A DNA stretch of 46,879 nucleotides from Ettlia oleoabundans (Eukaryota; Chlorophyta; Chlorophyceae; Chlamydomonadales), in contig JAAMXP010003339.1 in assembly GCA_019693395.1 (NCBI GenBank), positions 1 through 46,879 of the forward strand. The letters run 5' to 3'. Each line of letters starts with the position of its first letter. The stretch's first letter is position 1. Both the position numbers and the translations under genes were made by a program. The notes beneath the pieces were generated by a model. The model saw nothing but the letters and a program-made list of their open reading frames with translations, did not search any database and was not told the origin of the DNA. Shown here piece after piece: positions 34,003-44,559 of the stretch.

Positions 34003-34757
34003 TCAACGCTGGTCTGGCCCGATGTCCCGCAAACGCCCCACCTTGCTGCTGCCTGACTGTATGTCAGACAGGGATCCTGTCTCCCCTCCTTGGATGTCTG
34101 AGAACCCGCCTGTCACCCCTTGCTGGTCCTGGATGTCTGCCACCCCGCCGATAGTGCCGCCGGTGATGTCAGAAAAGCCTCCAGTTGCACCACCTGCAGT
34201 GCAGGCAGAGTGGTACTGTGATTTGTTGTGTGGACCCCACAGAACTGCCGTGGCTGCTACCAGTGCTCTGCGCACAGCACTCGTCAGTGGAGCCGTTTGG
34301 GGGTGGTTGTATGATGCCGGCTGAGGTGCCTGCAGCTGCACCCAAGCACAGGTGCTGTCATGTTGCCTAGCACATTGGCAGGCACAGCTATCGCCACGTG
34401 CCTGTGAGGTCAGAGAGGCCCCCACTTGCGCCTCCCATAATGTCTTTGATGCCTCCCGTCTCCCCGCCCATTATGTCTCTGAAGGTTCCTGTTTTGCCCC
34501 CCGTTAGGTCGGCGACTCCCCCCGTGCCACCCCCAGCAGTGCCCAGCTTTGAGCCACCCGCTCCGCCTGTACCGAGAGATATAGCCGCAGCACCATCACG
34601 GGTGTATGAGCAGGTGGGATGCTGCACATAATTGGCCTCGACTGGCGCATCAAGCGAAAGCTGCTGAGCAGCCAGCCAGAACATACGCACCTACAGCGGC
34701 AGCGCCGCCACCGCCGCCATAGTCGCCAGCTGCATCCGGCAGGAGAGATGAACGCAG
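34003..34757 (-). CDS. Glycine-rich repeat protein with GG-x-x-DI units; 5' end not resolved
   Basis: Three exons join in phase: 34757-34691, 34566-34402 and 34193-34003 (about 140 residues seen). The last two encode about seven imperfect repeats of 12-14 residues around GG-(A/E/T)-T-GG-(F/V/L/I)-x-D-(I/L): GGVADLTGGKTGTFRDIMG, GGETGGIKDIMGGASGG, LSDLTGGATGGFSDITGG, TIGGVADIQ and GGFSDIQGGETGSLSDI. A tail GRLRDIGPDQR ends it. The second intron has a GC donor (CAG/GCACGT), and using it makes the repeat continue without a break. Upstream of 34757 I could not find a convincing start exon. Candidate N-terminal sequence between 34760 and 34960 includes an Arg/Thr/Pro stretch that could be a transit peptide. 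The family and function are unknown. Confidence 0.55.
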
Positions 34758-35222
34758 CTAGCGTCTCAGTGGCCAGCAGCAACAAGCATGGATGCGGCAC
34801 AGGTTGGCGGGCGTCATCAGCACAGCAGGGCTGCGGCAGGGCCTCAAGACGGTGGTCCGCTGGGCCCCGGTGGTAAGACTCGGGGCCTGAGCGTGCTGTT
34901 TACCTAGATGTGAGGCTGGAGTAGTCTTGGCGGACACGTCTCCTTCAGACATTCTGTTTAGCCACAAAACCTTCCACTTCAGTATGCTGTGCAGGGTGCT
35001 GAGCAAAGCTACACACAATTGAGGGTCTCAAGAGGGTTGGAATGAGCAGCCCACTTGGTTGTTCGGAAGTTCACAGATTCCAAGGTTCCCTGTGGTTCGC
35101 GTACAGCCGGCATGTCTGGAGTGAACGAGAAAGCACCGAGTTCCTTGTAGGGCTGGGTTGCTGTTGAACATGGCTCACTAGTTCGGCCTGGGCATGGCGT
35201 TTTAGCATCTCAGAGGCCAGTC
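34758..35222. other. Region holding the unresolved 5' end of the repeat gene and a divergent promoter
   Basis: The minus strand has short open frames, one starting MSEGDVSAKTTP near 34960 and ending at a GTAAAC donor, which may be the first exon of the repeat protein. Nothing decisive is seen on the plus strand until the ATG at 35223. Confidence 0.35.
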
Positions 35223-35268
35223 ATGCTGCTGCCGACTATGTTGCTGGTGCCCCTCTGGGCCGCTGCAT
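35223..35268 (+). CDS. Possible signal-peptide exon upstream of the GH5-like exons
   Basis: The ATG at 35223 opens a hydrophobic stretch (MLLPTMLLVPLWAAA) typical of a signal peptide and ends at a good GTAAGG donor at 35269. That donor leaves phase 1, which does not match the phase 0 needed at the next GH5-like exon (35899). A GC donor six bases later would match. The link to the downstream exons is therefore unproven. Confidence 0.3.
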
Positions 35269-35290
35269 GTAAGGCTGCAGCCCCGCCAGA

Positions 35291-35358
35291 CACGTCCTGC
35301 TTGGAATGCCAGTGGCTGGCCGCACACGTCCTGCTTGGAATGCCACTGGCTGGCCGCA
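35291..35358. repeat. 34-bp direct tandem repeat
   Basis: Two adjacent copies (35291-35324 and 35325-35358) begin CACGTCCTGCTTGGAATGCC and differ at one base. The unit length is not a multiple of three, which suits non-coding DNA, probably the first intron of the GH5-like gene. Confidence 0.9.
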
Positions 35359-35898
35359 TTGCCACTGGACGAATGATCAGCGGAGCGCAACAGCACCACA
35401 AGGCGAGGGCTGCGCCAGCCCCAACGGGGCGGCACAATGACGGAACGGTGCCACATATAGCTTATGTTAAATGCCTTTGACTGTGAATAAGGGTGCCACA
35501 CACGGCAGGATGCAAAGCAAGCGAACTGTGTTGATCTTGCAGCAGTGCCTACTTGTCTGTTGCTGCCCCTACCCTTGGCCAACTACATTACATGACAGTG
35601 CCGGTTCTTTTTGTCACCTAGGGAGGTGCTCCCCTGGGGCCAGGTGGTCGACTTCCAGCCAATCAATTACAGGATGTTGGCAGAGGAGCTCTGTGATTGT
35701 GTGCTTGCATCTCAAGGCCTTGAAGGCAGGATTGCAGCCAGGAGTTGCAGCGACAAGAGATGAAATTTGCAGCCATTGTTCGCGCTGGCTTGTCTGGTCT
35801 GCACAGCAATAATTTGCATGTGGAAAACCTGCCTTTCGGCCCCCTGCCTGCAGGCATGATTCCCCACCCCGCTGCTGCCAACTTCATTCACGTTTTAG

Positions 35899-36840
35899 GG
35901 ACGCGTTGTGCTAGAAGACAGCCCCTTGCGGTTTGTTGGGTTCAACGCTTGTGGGCCACAGTCTTGCATGCTGCCCATCATAAACTCTGCTCCATGACTC
36001 GAGCCCTGGTCCCTCAGCAGCCAGCATCAAAGCCTGCACTCTCATTAGCTGTCCTGACCCTCTCACAGGCGCTGCGCTGGGCTGCCAGCAACAACAGCAA
36101 GCTGCTGACCGATCTAGAGTCGTTATTCTCAAATGCTTCTGAGCTGGACCTGCGTGTCGGGCGTGTGTTTGCGGCTGCTAACGGCGGCAACGTGTGGCCG
36201 CCCTTCCTCGACATTTCTGATGAGCTGGAACCTGAGGTGAGCTTCAAGGCATGCGCTAGCTGAGCCCATCACGCATAACTCATGATGCGGTGCGCTCGTT
36301 AGCTCATCAGGCAGGAATACTAGCTTGCTTTACCAAGCGGCAAAGCCTTGCTGACTGTATCCAGCAGGCCTCCTCAGCTACAGGCAGCTGGCTGCCACTA
36401 ATCCGTGAGTCTGGCGTAGTTGAATCGATGAAGATTGGGTTATAACTGCGCTGGTGGCCCTTGGTGCAGAAGCTGGCAACCGCTGTTGATCTTGCCTTAT
36501 CTTGCCATTTGGTCCCCGCCTACGCAAGTGCTGGCGCAGGTGCAGGCAGCCCCTTGGGTGGCGCTGCAGACAGAACCAGGGGTGCTGAATGAGACAGTCC
36601 TTGAAGCGTTGGACTACATTCTGGCCCTGGCAGCCAGCCATGACATCAAGCTGGTTATCACGTTGGCAGGTGGGAGCCCATCCTGCTCGGCCCAGCCTGG
36701 TTTAACGCAAGCGAAGGCTGTTGAGTTGGCTTGACTGCACCCCCTATTGCTGACTGTCCGGTTTTCATTCAGTCCACGACTCTGCTACAGAAATAGTTCC
36801 TATACTCCTGCCTTCCCGCTCCTGCTACGACTTCATGTGA
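35899..36840 (+). CDS. Truncated glycoside hydrolase family 5 (endo-mannanase-like) protein
   Basis: Four exons (35899-35950, 36049-36236, 36540-36669, 36773-36840) keep phase and end at TGA. They give about 145 residues, excluding any signal-peptide exon. The frame starts GRVVLEDSPLRFVGFNA, like the first strand of GH5 mannanases (VLNGKPFYVNGFN). ESLFSNASELDLRVGRVFA and WVALQTEPGVLNETVLEALD follow, then YILALAASHDIKLVITLA, which matches the strand and helix after the typical WxxLQxxPGVYxE motif. The model then stops. The usual family length is over 350 residues, and the acid/base and nucleophile glutamates on strands 4 and 7 would lie beyond the end. No continuation is found before the next gene at 37237. 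It is either a decayed copy or a shortened protein with a non-catalytic role. Confidence 0.5.
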
Positions 36841-37236
36841 AAGTTGTAGACTGCCATGCAACGATGGAAATGATGGCATAACAGGGCAGTACATGCAGCA
36901 CAGATCACATGTATGCATGCATGAGATATATCTGCTTAATACGGAAGGGATATCAAGGTTCTCCTTGAGCTTGTGTTGTTGTATCTCGGTGGTACTGCCG
37001 GCAGTCCTCGTCAGCATTTCTGCCAGAAGTGCGCGCCTTCTCTTGTAGTTATGAACCGAGCAGAACATTCTCCCCTGAAGGTATACGGGCTTCAACCTGC
37101 AGGTCTGCTTTGGGTTCAGGCTTGCCTGGTGCGTATCCAAGCTTGCTCATCAATAGAGTGTTTCCAAGGGTCACTAGTTTACAACATTTAGCCGGATTCT
37201 TTGCTTTCTCGCTCGCCCGTCGCTATCCCGCAGGTC
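36841..37236. other. Gap upstream of the alpha/beta hydrolase
   Basis: These 396 bp contain no GH5 continuation in any frame. A 3' splice-like CCCGCAG just before the hydrolase ATG suggests that an untranslated or short upstream exon of that gene may lie here. Confidence 0.4.
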
Positions 37237-38749
37237 ATGGCCGAGCGGCAGCTTCGTCACGCGCCGCAATCAATGTACCGCAGTACGGCGGGCCGATCCG
37301 CACTCAGCAACCTATATGACAAGGCCCTGGCAGCACTGCCTTACGAGCATCAAGAGAAACTAGTTGACACAAGCTATGGAACTGCCCACGTGCTTGTATG
37401 CGGCCCTGCTGACGCACCCCCATTGGTGCTCTGGCATGGCGTCGCTGTGCCGGCGCCACACATGGTACGCATGTTTGACACTTTGGTGAGGCGCTTCCGC
37501 ATCTTTGCCCCAGATCACCCATACCAATGTGAGCCGCTTTCATCTGCCTTTAGCTTTGGGGTGGTCTGGTGAGCATCAGCACTGATGTTTCCTGCTGCCA
37601 ATGCACAGAACACATATTGTGCCCGCTCATCTCCCCAACCTCAGCTCAGAAAACACCTTCCAAATTAACCTCTTTCATTTTATTTGATGCAGCTGGCAGC
37701 CGCAGCGAGAACGCTGAGTTGGAACCAGCACAGCACGAACCCGGGAAGTGGTGCCTGGAAGTGCTGCGCGGCCTGGCCCTAGTCGCACCCACCAACAAGA
37801 GCGACACTGAGGCATCCCCGCCGCCACCTCTGCATGTGGGAGTGTCCTTTGGCGCGGCAGCACTCATTGACCTGGCAGTGGTAGCCCCTGAGGCCATCCG
37901 TGGGGCAGCCCTGGTGGTGCCTGCAGGGCTGATGCCAGGTAAGGGGTGACGGGTTGGAGCAGAACGCCTTCAAAACTTGGTGTTGTACGCTTCAGTCACA
38001 CAACTTGGGCTGCTTCGCGTGGGCTGGAAGACAGAGAAGTGCTGTTATTCGAGCCAATGCCCTCTCCTTACCCCCTCCTTTGCTCCATGCAGCCAGCACT
38101 GGGTCGATACTGCTGTGCACTTTACTGTTTTCCAGCCTGTACCGCCTGCTTCCCTGCCCCCTCACTGCCTGGCTGTCACTCGTGGCAATCTGTGATGAGC
38201 CAATGCACGAGGACATGGCATCGATCCTGCTGGCCTGGAGGCGAGTGGGGTGGGCTTGCAGTTCTGTGGTATCACATGCCGTGCTGTGTTGTGCCATGCT
38301 GTGCTGTGCCTTCCAAGCAATGCAGTGCATTTCAGTGCACGGGGTGCAATGGAACCTTTGGCCTGGTGCCTTGCTATCGTAGGCAGGCAGCAAGTAGTGC
38401 TGAACTTTGATGTGTCCAGCCTGCCTGCAACCTGCCCCCTGAGCTCATAACTGTAGTTACCTCCTGTGTTGTGCAGGTATATTGCCCGCTGGTCCCAGGC
38501 TCCTGGAGGCTCCAAAGGCATTCCACGCACCACCTCAGCCGTCTGTCTGCACCCACCCTCGTCATCTGTGCTGAGAATGACCTGTTCTGGCCGGGAGATG
38601 CCGTTGCCAAGGCCGCCAAGTCAGCGTTTCCCGATTGCAAGACCATTGTCATGCGTGGAACCAAGCACTTGCTAGCTAGAGCAAAGCAGGAGGAGTTGAG
38701 CAAGTGGATCCTGGACTTCTTCACTGAGCGGGGGCTGCTCATGCCATGA
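37237..38749 (+). CDS. Alpha/beta-fold hydrolase
   Basis: Four exons (37237-37528, 37693-37938, 38093-38244, 38477-38749) join in phase to give 320 residues. PLVLWHGVAVP supplies the oxyanion HG motif, followed by MVRMFDTLVRRFRIFAPDHP. GVSFG is the nucleophile elbow (Ser149), LVICAENDLFWP holds the acid (Asp265) and RGTKHLL the catalytic His294. A hydrophobic lid-like segment (SILLCTLLFSSLYRLLPCPL) is encoded by exon 3. The catalytic triad is complete. There is no clear signal or transit peptide. The substrate is unknown; similar proteins are annotated only as alpha/beta hydrolases. The frame is open 5' of the ATG, and a splice-like CCCGCAG precedes it, so a short upstream coding exon is possible. 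Confidence 0.88.
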
Positions 38750-39356
38750 GTTGTGCCAGACTAGCGTGTGTTCCCTGCCATTCATTGCAGGCGGGCTGCA
38801 AACCCTGCCTCCCAAGCACAGTTGACGGGTTCGTTCTTGTATTATGCCATGTGCACAGTTCCCCAATGTTAAAAGTACTTAAGCCTGCTCTTCTAGACAG
38901 CGTCTAATTGAGGCCAACGAGCAGAGCTTGGAACTCTGCAGTGAGCACTAGCCTTGCTTGGGCCAGTACGGCGGGCAACAAATGAACGCAGTAAGAGGCA
39001 CATTACTTCATGGTGTTCCCCACAACTAGCCCACTCCAGGCACATCGATGTTACTGTCAGCTGATGCAGCTATGTACTTGTATTATGTGTTCTGTTTACG
39101 AGCCCCTGGTTATTGGTACTTGCTGGTGTTATGATCTGAAAGCTTGTCAAGCAGTGTAAAAGGGTGTAAACAAAGGGACAACTGCAGCAGCGTGCAGTGA
39201 TCAAAAAATGGAAGGCCAACGTAAACAACCAGGGCTCAACAGACCTGCAGTGCTGAGACTGCAGGCGGCAAACAAGGTACCAACCAGGATATGCAACAGA
39301 TTTCGTGACTTGATCTCCTCTCCTCGCTATTCAAGCCCTGGCGCAGGTTGTACCAT
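38750..39356. other. Convergent 3' region
   Basis: These 607 bp lie between the stops of the hydrolase (plus) and sucrose-phosphatase (minus). No gene is seen. Confidence 0.5.
39155..39169 (+). terminator. Paired TGTAA polyadenylation elements
   Basis: Two TGTAA copies ten bases apart, about 405 nt past the hydrolase stop. If they are used, the 3' UTR would be about 420 nt. Confidence 0.35.
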
Positions 39357-42300
39357 TCAAGCCCGGGCCATCTCCCGTTTCACGAGAAGCTCGTGAATGT
39401 ACGAAATGCGGCACCGCCCATCTGCCTGCTGCTTAAGAACCACGCTGGCCCACCGCCCCGTCCGCTGCTCGCCGGTGTGCTTTCCGCCTGCAGGCAGGTG
39501 TATGACAGCCAACAGCAAGGGATGAATCAAGTGCAGCAATAGACGATAAGCAAGAACAAGGGGCTAGCTGGGGTGTGCCATGAAGAACAGGCAGGCACCG
39601 CCTGCCACTACACACTACGTGATACCCTGCATGATAAGCGAATATTATTCACACCTGCAAAGGGCTGGTGCAGCTCCATGTACCGCACCAGCCACACGCC
39701 TGGCGCCAGCTCACGCTCGCTGTATTTGTCCAGCCACATGCAATATTTGGCACCACCAGCGCCACTTCCACTGGTGCCGGCTGCAGCTGTGGCAGCGTCA
39801 GAGGCGGTGCCACTACCGGCAGATGCCGCTGTTGCCGAGTGGCAGCCATAGCCCTCGGACACAAACCAATCTACAAAGGCCTGTCGGCTCATGATAGTGC
39901 CGCTGGGGTGCACATACTCAAAGCCTCCTTCAAGGAACTGCAAGGGGTTGGGCAGGGCACGTAGGGGAAGAAAGTTGCAGCTGGCTGCAAAACATGCTCC
40001 CAGGGCCAGTGCTGCTGCAGCAGGCAGCTTTTCCGACTGAAAAGGTGTGGCTGGCAAGGCAGATTGGGAGAAAACACACATACAGGGCAGAGCATCAGGA
40101 AGAAGCCAACAGGGCAGGCAAGAAGTCGCGCAGCAAGTTCACGAGGGCAACTGCTGCTGTCCTGCAACAGCCAGCTGCGGCAGCAGAGGTGCCTACTCAT
40201 GCATGCCACAATCTTGTGGGGGTGGCATCGTGGGCAGCACATATACCTCCAACTGTCTGCGGCAGGCAGCTTCGTCCTTTGGTATGCTGGCATTGCACCA
40301 GTCCTCATACCAAGCCAGGTTGTCAACAAGCGCCTGTCGGCGGTGCACAGTGTCGGCTTTTGCTGGGTTGCAAAAGCTGCAGGAGAGACGGGGATACCGG
40401 AATCAAGCTGCTCATAAACACAGGAGGCTGGTCTGTAAGGTGTCAAGCACCAACAGCAGCACAGGATGGCAACTCATTGGGAGTCATGCATGTTGGAAGG
40501 TTGGGCAAGGTGGGCTAACTTGAACGCTGTACCAGCAAGCAACAACCAAGCGTGCCTCCATGCAAACTCAGGCAGCAGCGATGTGTCTGGCAGCCGCAGC
40601 TGCCAGCTGATAGCTGCTGGCAAGGCCATGCAGCCGCTGCCCAACAGGCGTCAAGCAATTTGGCATGAGCCTGCCTGAAGTGGTGCAAGGCCTCCACGAT
40701 GCCGCCTGGCCCATTCTTGGTGGCTTTGAAGAGACGTTCGGTGCCGTTGGCTGAGCACCACTCTCGCAGCTCGGGGTGTGCATTGGCCACCATGCAGCCG
40801 TGCACGCCTGCATCAACGGACCAGATAATGTCAAGGGGTTCTACTGTAAAATAAACGTCAAACACGCAGGCATACTTCCAGCTATGCCTTGTCGATACAG
40901 GCAGGGCGGGGCACAAGGGACACTCCGATTCCAAGAGTAAACAAACTCTGCAAGGCACCCTAGCTGTAGGTGCTATGAACGCATGATCTCAATAGACGGA
41001 CAGTCAAGAGAGGCTGCTTGCCTGGCACAGCAAACAGCTCTATGTCGTTACCGCTATCGCCACACACCATCACACCAGCCGAGGGCATGCACGCCTTTGC
41101 CTCCAGCTGCACAGCAGGGTGTAGCACAAAGACGGCCCACTAAGAGCACCAGGGCATCATTTAACAGCTGCAGTGGAAACTGCGGCAGAGGGGAGGGCTA
41201 GGGCGCGCAACTGAGCGCTGTTCAGCGGGCTAATGATGCGTCACAGTTGGCCACATGCCTCTTCCGAACCCCAGGGCTGCATATCAGAAAAGATTCATGC
41301 CACTTGCTGTGCTGTTCCCAGGTGCAGCAAGAGGCCAGCAGCAGCAGCAGTGTTAGGCAGCGGCATGCCTGTTTCAGCAGGAATGAGAGGGCCTTGCCCT
41401 TGGATGCTCGGCTGGGTAGAATGTCCAGGTCAACTCCGCCGCTGAAGATGACTGCGGTCTCCATGCCAGCGGCTGCCAGCTGGTCACGAAGCGCGCTCAC
41501 CACACGCTCAGGGTCTTGCACACTGCAAGCCACAGAAAAGTGGTGGTAAACTCAAGTGGCGAAAGCTGAGCATTTGGCTGTGGTGTGGCCTGCGCAGCAA
41601 GTAAATCAGCACCACTGCCGACTGACCACCCGCCTCACCTCAGCTTGTAGCTGATCTTGTGCGGTCGCTGCTCGCTATCCCGCTGCATCACAAGCTCTGG
41701 CAGCTGCGCGGCAATGGCGGCAGCGCGGGCGCGGTCCCACCCCTGGTTCAAGTAAGCCTCCCACTCCTCATCAGCCTGGCCTGCATTGCAGCAGGAGCTT
41801 GCCGGGGGCAACGTCAGCGGGCAGCGGCGGGCGTGCAGGGGCGCAGGCAATACAAGGCGGCGCTTGAGCCCAAGGGGTGGAGACGAAAGCACAAAGGCAA
41901 AGCAAAGGGTGAGGAATGCTGACATACCATCCCTGTTGTATACATCATAGGCTTGCCCTGCTGGCTGCCTGCTTAGCCATGTGTCACAATGATGGGCTGC
42001 CAAGATAGATGGCTGTCTGCTGGCATACCACGCCACGCCATCCCACCATGACTGTGGCTAATAGGTGTAACCCACCGTTGATGAGGATCTCGGTTCCCAC
42101 CGAGCACACCAGGATGTCTGGAGACAGCAGTGGCACATCGCCCTGCGCATGCAGAGGACAGCAGGACCCCGGTGGTCAACAGACATGTGGATGACGATGA
42201 GGATACCCAGGAAGCATATCTTGTGCCCTCCACGCACACACATGTACTGCTGCTCTGCATCCCGCAGCCCTGCGCACCCTTTCCACCCTGCAACCCTTCT

Positions 42301-42639
42301 CACCGCCAGCTCATGAAACAGCTCGGGAGAGCGACCCGTGGAAAAGACGAGCAGCGAGTCCGCAGCAAACTCCGACAACCAAAGACGATTGAAGGCACGT
42401 AGCTTGTCGTGGGTGCCATCATCATGGTCAACCTGCAGGATGCCCGGATTAATGTGTGTTGGCGGGTGAGTGGCAGCGGCAGCACGGCTGGCAGCTGCCT
42501 TGGACGCTGGCGCCAAGCAGCGCAGCAGAGCCAGGCAGACGGCGGAGGCCGTCCGTGTATCCCAGGTGACACCCACCATCGTCCAATCCAGGTCGGACAC
42601 AAGCATAAACCGGTGGGGCTGTGACAGAATTTGCGCCAT
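39357..42639 (-). CDS. SPP: Sucrose-6-phosphate phosphatase
   Basis: Removes phosphate from sucrose-6-phosphate, the last step of sucrose synthesis, in the cytosol. Ten exons (42639-42577, 42432-42304, 42142-42076, 41780-41639, 41522-41369, 41106-41022, 40807-40675, 40376-40247, 39937-39655, 39487-39357) join in phase to give 438 residues, close to plant enzymes. HAD motifs: DLDWT (16-20, nucleophile Asp16), FSTGRSPE, ASKGKAL (Lys) and CGDSGND (200-206). SVGTEILING and FSGGVDLDILP are also typical. The plant-type C-terminal domain follows, with DNLAWYEDWCNASIPKDEA, FEYVHPSGTIM and WLVRYMELHQ, interrupted by a Ser/Ala/Gly insert of about 35 residues. Introns 5, 6 and 7 begin with GC (GCATGC, GCAAGC, GCAGGC), not GT. 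Each follows CAG, and these junctions alone restore phase and homology. The gene is divergent from SEC61B. Confidence 0.95.
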
Positions 42640-42965
42640 CCTGCTTCGGCACTCGGGAAGCCCTTGTCGGTGGAACAAAGATGGTTAGATAGTGATATGA
42701 GGATCAAATCGAATGTGGCGGTGCGATCATCGCCCTGGAGAGAGAACAGGTCCGCTTTCCAGGCTCTGGCGCGCTAGAAAGCAGAGCGCGGCACTGAAGG
42801 AGCCCATCGCGGCCCTATGCCTTGTACTGAGGACTTACTAACCGTGAGAAGCCTTGCACGTTTCACCGTCCTTGATCGCGTCGATCGATTCCCTTGCAAC
42901 AGCCGTTTCTCTGGTTATTTCGGGTGCTCACGGCTGAGCCGGCAGCATCGCAGACACAACGCGAG
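42640..42965. promoter_or_regulatory. Divergent intergenic region (SPP / SEC61B)
   Basis: 326 bp between the two start codons. No known element stands out. Confidence 0.4.
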
Positions 42966-43671
42966 ATGGCAGGCGCTCTGGCCAAACGCACCGGTGATGG
43001 CGCGGTGTCCCGGCGGCGAAGCGCAGGTGCGTCCGGTGGCTATCCTTACGTGCAGGACGTGGGAAGAATGAAGTGATCACTTATGTAGCTTACCAGCGCC
43101 GGAAGCCGTGAAGCGCGTGCACGGCAACAACAACCTGCGACACTGTGTCGCCGCCACAGCTGCCGTCTGTTGCAGTTCTGCCTATTTGCCGCTTTGCGCT
43201 GCACCAAGTAATACCTGCTACTGTCACTGTGTGCAGCGGCAGGTTCGCGCGGCAAGGCGGGGTCTAGCTACTTTTACACAGACGCTTCGTCGGTGCTGAA
43301 GCTCTCGCCGGTGAGGCTGTGCCCACCGCTGCACTTGGCTTGCTTGGACTGGGCCCATTGCACGTCCAGTGGGCTGCAAGTCCAGTGTGCTGCAATCGGG
43401 TACAATGCCCTGGTGCTGGGAATTCCTTGGCTCTGTGGGTGCCAGTAGGGTCAAGCTGGATTTGCAGCAATTAGGGGCTGTGCTGAGTTTCTTGGAATTG
43501 TCCCTGCCCGACAGTTCTTCTTTGCTTGTGGGTCACGGCCCGTTTACGGGAGGAATGCTTCAAGCTAGCTTTTCCACTCCCTGTGTTCTGCAGCAAGCGG
43601 TCATTGTGGCGGCCATTAGCTTCATTGTGTTTGTGTTTATCCTCCATATTTTTGGCAAGCTCCGTAGCTGA
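42966..43671 (+). CDS. SEC61B: Sec61 beta subunit of the ER translocon
   Basis: Small tail-anchored subunit of the Sec61 protein-conducting channel. Three exons (42966-43026, 43237-43310, 43594-43671) join in phase to give 70 residues. MAGALAKRTGDGAVSRRRSA is the family's basic N-terminus. SYFYTDASSVLKLSP is the conserved motif just before the membrane. The last exon is one transmembrane helix (AVIVAAISFIVFVFILHIFG) ending GKLRS. The length and layout are those of Sec61 beta. A TGTAA lies 150 nt after the stop. Confidence 0.93.
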
Positions 43672-44559
43672 TTCGAAGCTGCACGCGCACAGCCAGGGGC
43701 AGCTCTAACCAGCAGCAGTGACGGTATGCGAGACGCAGCAGGATGAAATGCAGCAGCTACTTATGCCAGCCCCGTATATGGTCGCCACATATGACACCAT
43801 GGCAGTGATGCAGCATGCCCTGTAACGCCTCTTGGCCACTGCGGAGAGCAAGCAAAGGCGTGGATGGGTATGCCAAGGCAGCTGTGGGGCCTCGAGCAAG
43901 CTGGCTTCAGTATTGCTTGTGAGCGGCTATAAGGCACCAGTATCTCTGTTGGTCCCCTAGGAGTTGGGAACGGATTGTTGGGTTCAATACTTTCCCCGAC
44001 CACACTGAAGCACGGCCCCGGCTGAGCGCAACAAATGTGAGCCGCTATGCTGTTTTATGTGTAAACCTTTTGGAGGGATCCAAGTATGTGAATTGGTGCT
44101 GATTGGGTTGGAAGTGTTACAGCACATCAGGAGCTGTATCCCGCAACGCTCAACCACCTAACGCCTTTTCACCCACACATCGGTGAATCCTGCTGCGTGC
44201 TGTCCTGCTATGCTGGGGTGGACCGGTGGTGTAGCTGGCAGCGTTTTTGTAGCTCTTAGTTGTGTACAGGTCCAAGAAATTGGTAGCGTTGGTGAAGGCC
44301 CCGGGCCCCGCCCTCCACTCCCGCTTGGAGGGCTATGTGGCCGGGCTTGGCCGCGCAGTTGCACCCTAGCGGCAGCTGCAAGAAGAGCATCAGCATAACG
44401 CGATCGACAGTATTGCATCCTGGTAGAGCTGGCCTACAGGTGCGCAAACTCGCCCACTCTTCAGCCTTGTCCCCAACTATTGAAGGCGATTGTCTTCACT
44501 GATAGCTCAGCAACCCCTCCAACAACCAATCGGTGTATGCTCCGCCTGCGTGACTGCAG
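43672..44559. other. Gap between SEC61B and the SMP-domain gene
   Basis: This probably holds the SEC61B 3' UTR and the promoter and first exon of the SMP gene. Frames from about 44490 read like an Ala/Arg/Ser-rich transit sequence, but none joins cleanly to the downstream coding frame, so no exon is called. Confidence 0.4.
43821..43825 (+). terminator. Candidate polyadenylation signal TGTAA
   Basis: TGTAA 150 nt past the SEC61B stop. Another lies at 44060-44064. Confidence 0.35.

Noticed and set aside
33624..34154. Plus-strand open frame of 176 codons
   Set aside because: It overlaps the minus-strand repeat exon, which has clear repeat structure. The plus frame has no motif.
41928..41932. 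Possible 5-base microexon in sucrose-phosphatase
   Set aside because: A microexon with good flanking sites is possible, but direct joining of 42076 to 41780 already keeps phase and matches the family. No residue is missing.
44158..44418. Minus-strand open frame of 86 codons near the SMP gene
   Set aside because: Arg/Pro/Ala-rich, no motif, and it lies in the leader region of a plus-strand gene.
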